64,000 nt of DNA. It comes from Luscinia megarhynchos. Taxonomy: Eukaryota > Chordata > Aves > Passeriformes > Turdidae. A model generated the notes under the pieces. The model worked only from the letters and a program-made list of their open reading frames with translations, made no database searches and was not told the origin of the DNA. Below, piece after piece: positions 38,508 through 48,429 of this stretch. Made by a program: the position numbers and the translations under genes. The stretch spans positions 47,043,451 through 47,107,450 of the forward strand of contig CM067564.1 in NCBI GenBank assembly GCA_034336665.1. Reading direction: 5' to 3'. Every line of letters begins with the position of its first letter. The first letter of the stretch is position 1.

Positions 38508-41500
38508 TAAACTCTTTCCAGCCTCTGTGTGGAACTAAAGGGGTCATTTATTTGTGTGCAACTGACTTCAGCAGAAATTGGACACAGGCATCACCTAAAA
38601 CCGTAATTCTCCTCCAAAGGTGAAGAGGTCCCAGTGTGTAAGCGCCTGCATGCTGAGAGTCTCACCAAACCCTCCCTCAGCTCCTGGCTCGTGTTCCTAG
38701 GCTGGCACTCGGGGTCAGCTTTCCATGTCAAATGTCACAAACGGTGTCTGTGATCTGTGCAGAATAATTTAATTTCCTGTGCCTCAATTTGTCCAGTTTT
38801 TGAATGCAGCTGCAACAGAGACCTGTTTCAGGGGCTGCTACTTGCACCTAAGCAATAGCTCTGCTTGATGATCTGGGATGCCTAAAATCTTGCTAATTTA
38901 CAGGGATGTAAGTGAGGTAAACCTATAATATATTCATAAAGCTTTTGCTTCAATTTGCCCTATGCTTTTTCTAATCACATCAATCTATTATGACCTCTCT
39001 CTGAACGCCTAGTCCAGAAAGGAATTAAAATTTGTTTCATCTTGTTATTTCAAACATAAAATGCACAAAATATTTTTAGTCGAAGCTCTAAGCATAGGGT
39101 GTCAGAAGGGCATTTTATAAAAAGTTCACCCTGTGATTCTCTCCAGTAAGAGAGCATTTGCAACATTCCCTGAACAGTCACTCAAAGGTAAATAGCTTAA
39201 GCATTAGTGATCACCACTGCATCTAATCAACTACCTGATTGCCTATACAAATCCTACACTGCTCAGTATTGACCTCAGCAAGGAAAACATTGATTCACTG
39301 ACCTGTCACTAGATTGTTTTCCAGAAAGTATAAGGGACTTACCCATGCTTGTTGAAGGTGCTTCTTATCTGTAAGGTGTCTTGCCTTTAGTAGATAACAG
39401 CAGGATACTTTTTTTTCTTCTCCTTCCCTGCGAAACTGGAATGTACAGCTGTTGAAATTGGAGAAGCAGATGATTTCACTTTGATTTTGTTTTAGCTAAA
39501 AGATTTGGCTTTGGGGTGAATAAATCAGCTGAGGAAAAAAACTAACTGGCAAAAATTCAGTGTTGGCAGGAGAGCAGTATTGGACAGAACAGTGAACAAT
39601 CATGCTAGGTGAAATATGATGTATGTACTTGCCATTGCATGAGCAATAACACAGCTGTCCTGCCCATGGTTACTGCTTCAGCAGCCATGAAAAGATTTTC
39701 AAATCAGAATCTATATTAATCTCTGTTAAAAATTGATATCCAGACCACCTTAATATTTGTGAAGGAATAAAAACTTATTTACTGTTGACCTGTGATTTTT
39801 TTGGTCTTGTGTATGTGACAACATGTTAAGATCTCTTTCATCATTTGCATACTGTGTATTCTTCTTACTACTCCCCTAAATCTATACTTTATTCTATGAA
39901 ATTTGCAGAGAGGGTGTTTTTTTGCAGCTTTATAGAAATTCAGCTCCCATGTATCTTAGTTTTCCAATGTAAAAAAATGCCTCTGTCATCATGTAACTTT
40001 TCACCTCATTCTGAATCTTGTCCTGTATATAACATGAAAATCTTTGAGCTGCAGTTGATTAATTACTTCCTCCCCTCCCCTTGCAGTCTGCCTCCATCCT
40101 GGATGCCTCCCTAAGTCTGCTAAGCTGCCAAACCCAAACACTTCTGATGCTGCTAGTCCCCTTTACAGGACAGCAGTCTGTCCTTGGACTGTAGGATTTG
40201 ACTTCATGCATGTGAAATAAAGGGCCAGGGGACACAGACCATAAGGAAAGTCAGTGTTTGCTGGGATCCAACCTTTATGCTAACCTATGACACTGATAAC
40301 ATGTAATTCAGGAATTTGCCACTAAACATGTCTAGTTATGTGAATTCTGCATTCCTGTCACCTGGACACAGAGAACATATTTTTCTCCTCTTTTTGTAGC
40401 AGCCTTTCCTGTATTTGAAAGATACAGAAGTGGATGTATAGCTTTTGAAGATGCTGAAGCTTCCCTTGCCCATCTACTCTCCAGATCATCACAGCACCTC
40501 CAGCTCTTCCATTTTTTGCTACCTGTAGGTCCCAGCATTTGAAACTTGGACCATTTCTCTGATGTCTTCTGGGCTCTCTCTAATTGTCTCACAACTTTAT
40601 GGTAACTTGGCACCTGAAACTTCACCAGTTCTGTGTAGACAGTGTTGTGCCAAAGGTTAATTTTGTGGAACAAAAAATCCCATTTCCCACGGGGCTTTGT
40701 AAATATGGGACTCTGTGTTTATGTTCCTGTGAGTCAGGTGCTCTTCCCACCTTCCCCTTCACACCTCTGTGTGTGTCTTTCAAGACAAAACAGCATCTTC
40801 CCACCACATCCACACTGAAGTGTTGTATTGGGACTTGCCTGCAGAGAGAATTCTTTTAGTCTGGCTACTCTGAGCTGCAAGGAAAACAAATAAGTATTGT
40901 CCACTTGGATGATAATTTATCTTCCATGTTTTCTCATTGAGTTTGTTGTATTGCAAAACTCTGAGCCATGTGCCTTTAGCCTATGTTTTGGAAACTGCCC
41001 CTGCTGATGCGGGGAAGGCTCAAGGAAAGCATCCAGAATTTAATATGTTGAGAGAACCCATCCATCTGGCTGACTGATGAGACAATAAAGAAGAGTGGTT
41101 TGGTTTTTTTGCTGTTACCCAATCTGTGCTTGGACATTATATGCATATCCAAACACACTGACTTCTTCCCAAGAAATCTCCATGTGAGCATTTTTTCACA
41201 GTTCTCTCAATGCACTGAAAATGTGTTGTCCAGTAGATGGGATGGCAGTCCTGAGATACTGTATCTGGAGACAATAAGATCCTTGACTGAGTAAATAACA
41301 CTCATCAATAGATACTTCTTTGTGCAAAATCTGTATTTTTTAAAATAATTTAGTTTCTTTCTCTTAGATTATGATGTGAAGTAGCCACTTGAATTTGCCA
41401 TTTAACTTGATTGGACTATAGGATACGTGACTGGAGCCAGGAAAGAAACAGAGCAGGGATTCTTACCTTACCACCCACTCAGTCCTGCTCTTTTTATTTC

Positions 41501-43284
41501 TGTGAGCATGTTTCAGTGTCAGCTTATACAGGGTTGCAGGGCTAATGTACCACAGCAACCTCTGTATAATTTACAATTCTTCATGTGATTTACTTTGTAA
41601 AAAGTAGCAAAAACTTTTGAAAAGCTTGAGAACTTACCTTGTATCAGGTGCAGGAAAAGGTCCCAGTAGCTGCAAGTTCCACGTTGCCTGAGCTGCAAGT
41701 GATCAGAGTCTGGGTTGAGCTTTGAGGTATTTTTTTGACACCTGCCTTTGGTTGAACATGACTCTGTAGCTCTGAGAACAATGGGCTTCTTCAGACAGTT
41801 TCAAGAACATAATGTCAGTTTGGTAACTGAGATCACCCCAATTTGTAAGAAAAATTCCCCTTTGTTTTAAATACTAAATCCTTTATCAGTAGCAACTGGG
41901 GAAAATAAGACAGGCCAAAGGGCTGCTACAGACCTGCTCCTTCCTACTCTTTTTTTACTGCTGGGTCCACATCAGGGTTTCAATTACTTTCTTGTTTACA
42001 TCAAGAGAGGAAAACAATGCTGATTGTACCCACAGGTGGTCAGCCTTTAGGTAATCAAAGGAAAGCAATTAATTCCTTCCATGCACAGTAATGCACTTCC
42101 TCCTAATGGAAAATAAACACTGTCACTTCCCATAACGCAGAAGGACCCATGGATGCAGGACTTTTTCAGCTGCCATGTTGCTTTTATTTCCCCTTCAAGA
42201 GGCGAGAGGAAAGGAGTTGGAGTGAGGCAGGGAGGAACCCTGAATGGATATTTTAACTCCCAGCTGTGGCCTTTTGTGGGAAACATTTAAAAACATGAAA
42301 ATCCCTGAGGTAGAAAACACTGGCGCAATCCAAACCCAGTAAACTCTGAGGAATGAGTGCCTCAAGGGACACTCATGGCTTTCTGCAATCCCAGACTCTG
42401 AAACAAGGAGTAAAGAGATGCTGGGAGTGGTTGAACTGCTGCAAGTAGCACCCGTTGTGCAGTGAGCCAGAGTCACAGCCACGGCTGCACCCTGAGATAT
42501 TGTCACTCTGAAAACCAGCTGCTGTCTTTCCTCCAGTGTCCAAGAAAAATACCTCCTTTCTCCCAAGTGATGGCAAAGCCAAAAATGTGCTGAGCATGGC
42601 AGGCATAATCGGGATGAGGACTGCAATCCATCCTAATGAGGCTGTTAGGAGATTCTCATCAAAACATTATGGCATGGCTCCTCAGAAGAAAGTAGGAAGA
42701 TGTTCTTTCAGATGCTTGAAGGTATAGAGGGGTGTTAAATTGCTAATTTGGTTTTGGGGTTTTTTTCCCTTTCCATTAAAGGGAATCTTAGAAACTTATA
42801 TGTAAAGTAAACAACAACAAAAAAAAGCATCCTGCTAAGTGCTACCATGGGACTTGCAATAAAAGTGAAGGAGCTGATAATCCTGTATCCTGTCTTTCCA
42901 AAACATACATTTAAAAATTTTATGACTTTGACCTGGGTAAGCATGAAATCTTATTCAACCCCAGCCTGAAACTCTTGTGGTTTCTGTCATGCAGTGTGGG
43001 TGAGCTGACAGTTCAAATTTAGGCGTAGTTCATGTCTTGTTTTTATCATTTAAATTAAAATGCCTTGTATTCTAGTATTTACAAGCTGTTTTCTCATAAA
43101 CTGAAAGGGAGGAAAAAACCTCTCTAATTCATTCCCTTTTAGTCTATTTATATGTGTAAGCAGCCAGAGGGACACTCATAAGAGATTCCAGTCTAAGTAT
43201 GTCCTAACCAGAAGCAAATTTGGAGAAAACTCAGCAATGTAGAGGGTAGGGTTTTGTTTAATTTGGGGTGGGGTTTTTTCTGAT

Positions 43285-43325
43285 TATATTGTATTACATT
43301 GCATTGCATTATAATTGCATTATAT
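43285..43325. repeat. Degenerate ATTGC/ATTAC pentamer repeat
   Basis: TATTGTATTACATTGCATTG continues as CATTATAATTGCATTATAT. The phase is about five bases with substitutions. It is a short, decayed microsatellite. Confidence 0.5.
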
Positions 43326-45530
43326 AATTTCCATAATATCTTAAATATATTATAAAGCAGGACCAGTGATAGAAGGAAGACAGTGCAGAGGACATTAATT
43401 TAATGTTATCAGTTCAGCAGACAATTGTGTAATGCATTTTTTTCTTTTTACTTTATTTAGGAATTACCAATTTTAAAATAAAATATGTCAAGAAGTAATA
43501 TTAAAAAAAAGAAAAAAGGCAACAAACACAGTTTCCTGTATTTATCAGACCTACTTTTCCTATGCTGTGGCAAGTTCAGCCCTAAATGGTTTCTTATGCA
43601 AATAAATAAATTTTAATAAAATGAACTTGAGAATTCAAAGAATATTGGAAGCTTGTATAGCTCTCTGTCACATTTATCGTTTTTACATACATCAGAATTA
43701 GATTTGCCTCTTTCTCTTGATCTCTCAACATTTAATCTCTGTTGGTGGACAGCACAAGCTCTCCTCCCACGACCACACAAAATGTTTTGTGATAACCACA
43801 ATGCACTCAACAGTCTGCTCATCCCATGGCTTCTCAAAACAACCTCAGGAAAATATGATTTTTTTTTCCAAGCAGCTGTTGGAGATGTCTCCAGACATCA
43901 CCTTCTCTGCCTTTAGTTTTGTATAAAGAGTGTAATCATTCTTGTGCTTCAAGTGCCCATTGAAGTGACCAAAGCCTTGAGGTCATTTTTTTTCCTTGGG
44001 GGGAAGAGCTTCTGTGTTTTGTGCACATCAGCTTGGCTGCTGCTATCTAATGTGTACCTTGTAAATGTGAAGTGTCATGCCTCCTTCAAGTGGCTCGAGT
44101 GCTGGGAAACTGCCTTGAAAGCTGTCAAACCAGCCAAAGTGGGGCTCCTCAGACATGATCTGTCACTAAAAAATCCTTTCAGCCAGAAGTTGCCTCAAAT
44201 AGCAACTCACTACTGGGGCTATCTGACCAATTTCTATTCATAGAGTGGGAGAAAAAGGAATGTACAACACTGGGCAAATTACTTGCTGGTAATTTTTTGT
44301 TGTTATCCTGTTCTTTTTCCAGACTGCTTTCCTTCTTTCTCGCCTGTCTGGGATGTTTCTTGACAGATGTTTCCTCTTATCTCACTCTTTCTTTATTGCT
44401 CTGCCAGTGGTATCTGATTGATAGAAAGTGGGCAGGCTGGTACTTACAATGCCATCCCTGGCTGATAACTCTTTTGCCAACTCTTTTAGGAGAGCTGGAG
44501 TCTTTGCTCTGTTTTGACTGAAATCTGCTAATAGAACAGGAAAAAGAAAGGGTGAATTGCCCTGTGGTAATCATTATTCTTATTTTGCATGGAATTTTAA
44601 TAAAGCCTGAATAAATTTGAGCAAATCCTTGAGTTTTAAGGATCTTCGTGATCCACTTTAAACATTCAGCTGGGCTCGGACTTGGATTGAGCTCAATGAT
44701 GTAAAACGATTTAGGGCAAAAGTTTAAGATCTGCCATCATTTCTGTATAAATAAGCCAGACTGACTTAATTGAAGGTCGTGTTGGAAGTCTAACCCTTTT
44801 GCCTGGGTCCTTCAGTCCATCCATGAGAGTGCCTGTCTCTTGGTCCTCATCTTGGTGCAGTAAAACTTCCTGCAAACCAATGACATGTTTTGTGAAGCAG
44901 GACCATTAGTGGGGGTGTGGAGGGGATCTAGGCACAACAGAAAAAAGTTTATTGCTTTCATTGCAATTTACTAGCCATTTTTTGTCTTGATGGCTCTTTA
45001 AACTCTCTGGAACCTATAAAACCATTAATGTGAGGAAATTTTGCTGAGTAGGAAATGGAGACCAGTCCAAATCGTTACAGTGCGCAACACATTAGGAGTG
45101 ATCTCTGTGAGGACTTTTGTCACTGTATATCTCTTTTATCACTTTATTTACTATATGTCATTGCCTATACACCCCATTCATCTGTGATTAATAGGATAAT
45201 TTCATTCTTGACTTAACTGGGACTCTGCATAGTCAGAAAAATCTGGTGGCTGTGTTACTCTACACGATAAGAGTTGTGTCATGTAAGCAATTGGGGAAAC
45301 ATTCTGCCTGCGTGTGTTTATTACAGTGCAGTACTTTGTAAAGTCCATTTGAATTGAACAAGGCTTTTGAACTATTGATTTATCTGGCACTTGGTACATT
45401 GAGAATAATAAACATTTGTAGTTTGTAGGCAGCAGTCTATAAGAGGTAGGAGTCTGTCTGCTGGCATGTGTAATGCAATAACCCATGTCAGCTGCACTGA
45501 TGAGAAGCAATAATGAATATGGCAAAGCAT

Positions 45531-45605
45531 AAATTTAAAAAAAAAAACAAAAACCAAAAACTAAAAAAGAACAAAAAGAGGGAATAAAAAAAGAAAAAAG
45601 AGAAT
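45531..45605. repeat. A-rich low-complexity tract
   Basis: A runs broken by C or G over about 75 bp (AAAAAAACAAAAACCAAAAA, later GGAATAAAAAAAGAAAAAAG). No recognisable element is attached. Confidence 0.7.
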
Positions 45606-45849
45606 TTAACTTCTGTCTAAGCAAGATCATTTAGGGCATTTTGTCTGGCTTCAGGTGCACAGGAAATCCCATAATATGTTTTGCAACGATGTATACCTCA
45701 CCAAAATAATTTACACTGTTCAAATTGATTTAGAAATCGATCTGATAGGTGTATAGAATATGTATTTGTATCAGCACTATATATATTTATAGGGGCTAAC
45801 CCTCTCTTTCTGAGAGATTTACTTGGAAATAATGAAGTATAAAAAACAT

Positions 45850-45883
45850 TGTCTGGAAATTTTCCATGTCTGGAAATTTTCCA
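45850..45883 (+). repeat. Perfect 17-bp tandem duplication
   Basis: TGTCTGGAAATTTTCCA occurs twice head to tail without a mismatch. Each unit contains TGGAAA and TTTTCCA, an inverted pair of GGAAA cores that resembles NFAT or Rel-type binding sites. The identity of the copies suggests a recent duplication. No gene is known beside it. Confidence 0.85.
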
Positions 45884-46267
45884 GCCAGGTGAAATATTTG
45901 TAGATTATTTATTAAGTTTGCAGCAGGATGATATAGCTGCACATCTTAAATCTCTGTCTCTATTAATGTACCTGAATGGACCTTTCTCTTCTCTCAGTGA
46001 ATGGGGGAGAGCGTAGCACCCACTAAGATGAAGCAGAAATAAGAGACAGTAATGCAAGGCTCATGTAGAGATAGGTCAAAATTCCTTCAGGTTAATCAAG
46101 ATCATCTTTTATCTCTGGGAATGCTGATGACTAATGAATGCAGATCAAATCCTCAAATCCAAATTCACTTAGCTGTATTTTAAATTTTTTTTTTCTTCTC
46201 CCTTTTACCCAAAACGCCTGCCTGAAATGACATCCATTAGAAGTGTAGGCGCTCGCTTTGTGGAGGA

Positions 46268-46440
46268 CAATGGGCCACATCACGTTGTCACTCTGGAGGC
46301 AGAACTCCCACGGACTTTCAGCAAGTGCTGCTGGGAAGCAGATGGTGTGTCTTGGCTGCACCAAGGCACGAGCCTCCTGTTCGGCAAATCCTTTTGAAAT
46401 TGGGGTGAATTCTGGCAGCTTTGTGTGATCAGGCCCGGAT
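46268..46440. mobile_element. Ancient palindromic amniote repeat (MITE-like) remnant
   Basis: The block opens with GGGCCACATCACG and closes with GTGATCAGGCCC, whose reverse complement is GGGCCTGATCAC, giving an inverted terminal match of about 12 bp with two mismatches. Inside, GGCAGAACTCCCACGGACTT matches the 'ggcaaaactcccattgactt' word of old amniote interspersed repeats, which carry 'gggccaaatcctgc' ends. A reverse-strand open frame spans it but shows no domain. It is likely a decayed non-autonomous DNA transposon. I cannot name the family with certainty. Confidence 0.5.
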
Positions 46441-46820
46441 TTCAAATACTGGGATTTTCTTCCCCCCTTTTTTTTTCTTTTATTCTATAGCATCAGCAAA
46501 GGTTTTTAGCCGTCCTGCTGATTCACTGTGATCAGAAAATGGTGTTGGAGTCTTGCTGCTGGTGGGAGGTTTCACACAGAAGCTCTGTGCACAGGCTGGA
46601 TCCTCTCTTGCATCCACAGCAAGCAGAGGGAGTAGAAAGGCCTGTTCTGTTCTCCTGATGTACAATTTTATACACTTACATGTAATGGTTTATGGCAGAA
46701 TTCAAAGCGACCGACTTTATATTCATAGAGAAGCTCAGAATTAAAATTGGTGGGTTTTTTTCCCTTTCAGATTCTTTTTCTCTTGACAAAGGCCCAGAGG
46801 CAGCAGCAAGATTAACAAAT

Positions 46821-46920
46821 CATGAGCTCTTAAGTGCAAAAGCATTTTTTTCCCCTTCATTTGCAGTTGCCAAGCACCTAAAGTTAACCACATGCTTAAG
46901 AGCTTTGTTGGATCAGAGGT
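46821..46920. mobile_element. Second ancient palindromic repeat remnant
   Basis: AGCTCTTAAG at 46825-46834 and its exact reverse complement CTTAAGAGCT at 46895-46904 form a 10-bp inverted repeat 60 bp apart. The right arm AAAGTTAACCACATGCTTAA with GCTTTGTTGGATCAGAG closely follows the 'aaagttaagcacatgcttaagtgctttgctggatc' word of an old palindromic repeat common in turtles, crocodilians and birds. The loop (TTTTTTTCCCC) is replaced or worn. The recognition comes from memory of that repeat, without a family name. Confidence 0.5.
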
Positions 46921-47352
46921 GAAATCTTGTAGCACAAGCAAAGAGAAATAAGGCACATGCATGGAGTTTTGGTAGCCACTATTGTTTAGGGCTGCCCAAC
47001 TAAAATTGCTGGGTAATATAGGGTGTGCAGAGTTCACCCTTAACCTGTACTAACTGCTTTAAATTTCTCTTATTTGATGATATACTCATCACTGTTTGCC
47101 CAAAGCATTGTTCACAGGCTGATTATCAGCTTGATCCAAGGCTTGTCGGCTGTCAGTCAGGCAAGGTTTTGAGACCTGGCTTTGCTTTGTATTGGCCCTT
47201 CTTCTCTTATTTGGGCTGGGTTTATTGCCCTCCTTCAGTGCAAGATGCTCTGCATCCTTTGAGGTTGCAGTGAAGGGTTTGAAAGTAAATGACTGACCAC
47301 AGGAAAAATCTGGTGTGTGGTTACTCCTGATATGGGAGTTGTGGGAGACAGG

Positions 47353-47850
47353 TTTTTCTCTTTTCTTTTCTTTTCTTTTCTTTTCTTTTCTTTTCTTTTC
47401 TTTTCTTTTCTTTTCTTTTCTTTTCTTTTCTTTTCTTTTCTTTTCTTTTCTTTTCTTTTCTTTTCTTTTCTTTTCTTTTCTTTTTTTTTCTTTTCTTTTT
47501 CTTTTCTTTTTTCTTTTCTTCTCTTTTCTTTTCTTCTCTTTTCTTCTTCTCTTCTCTTCTCTTCTCTTCTCTTCTCTTCTCTTCTCTTCTCTTCTCTTCT
47601 CTTCTCTTCTCTTCTCTTCTCTTCTCTTCTCTTCTCTTCTCTTCTCTTCTCTTCTCTTCTCTTCTATTTTCTCTTCTCTTTTTCTTCTCTTCATTTCTTT
47701 TTCTTCTCTTTTCTTCTCTTTTCTTCTCCTTTCTTCTCCTTTCTTCTCCTTCCCCCTTTCTCCTTTCTCCTTTCTCCTTTCTCCTTTTTTCTTGTTTCCC
47801 CTTTCCTTCCTTTCCCTTTCCCTTTCCTTTTTCATTTTTTCCCTTTGCCT
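47353..47850. repeat. Bipartite polypyrimidine microsatellite, (TTTTC)24 and (CTTCT)24
   Basis: The plus strand is almost pure pyrimidine for about 500 bp. A perfect (TTTTC) array of 24 units covers 47361-47480. After a degenerate bridge, a perfect (CTTCT) array of 24 units covers 47546-47665. A mosaic of TTTCTCC, CTTCTCC and CCCTTTC words follows to about 47850, with only rare purines (such as an A at 47666). Long open frames on both strands (Phe/Ser/Leu-rich on plus, Lys/Glu/Arg-rich on minus) are pure translation of the repeat and should not be annotated as proteins. The tract can form triplex DNA and is prone to length error in assemblies. Confidence 0.97.
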
Positions 47851-48429
47851 TCCTTTTCTGTTTTTTCTCCCCCTCCCATTCACTGAAGATGCAGGGATTA
47901 TATAGTTGAATTGTCTGTCAGTCCCTATTTTTCCATCTCTCGACTCTATGGCTTTTTACACCAGTTAATACAGTGTAACCAAATTTGACAGGCACAGAGG
48001 TCTCAGATATATTTAATTTCTGCCACTTCCATGAAGATACCAGGCACTGCAGAGGAGGAAAAAGTGGCCTCTACAAGGTAAAGTCAGGATATCAGCCTTT
48101 ATTAGGTATTCAAAAATTTGCACAGGGGGCCACTTTGTCACATAAATCAAAGGGTAGTGAGACCCCTTTGGTTCTGCCACTCACCAAACCTCTTGTCTTT
48201 CTCCCATTTTTGTGTTTAGCTGGATCATAAGAGCAGATATGGCACAATTCTCTGTCTGAGCACTCCTGTGGGGCTCAAGCACAGAGGGATGAGCAATTCC
48301 CTAGTCTGGCTGGGGCCTGGTACAAGCCAGGATGTGATTACGATTCAATATTGATTTTTCAGGTAGGCAACAATAAAAAAATATAATTAAAATGAACAAG
48401 AAGTTTGAGGGTGGTTGAAAAGACTTCAG
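47851..48429. other. Gene-free spacer between microsatellite and CR1
   Basis: About 580 bp with no recognisable gene. Part of the right half may belong to the following CR1, since the 5' limit of that element is hard to see. Nothing else is recognised. Confidence 0.45.

Larger units (their letters stand above)
36355..46239. other. Gene-free stretch
   Basis: No gene is recognised in about 9.9 kb. Contents are the second copy of an unnamed repeat pair (36805-36870), a 29-nt poly-T at 38474, an ATTGC-type degenerate repeat at 43285-43325, an A-rich tract at 45531-45605 and a perfect 17-bp tandem duplication at 45850-45883. The region 44590-44790 has an AT-rich, low-repeat texture. No open frame shows a recognisable domain. 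Confidence 0.55.

Noticed and set aside
46131..46445. 104-codon reverse-strand open frame that looked like a possible exon
   Set aside because: It overlaps the palindromic repeat remnant with inverted GGGCC ends, and no protein family is recognisable.
47089..47905. Long open frames on both strands (up to 264 codons)
   Set aside because: They are translations of the pentanucleotide pyrimidine repeat: Lys/Glu/Arg on one strand and Phe/Ser/Leu on the other. Repeats lacking stops give long frames in several phases, so these are not genes.
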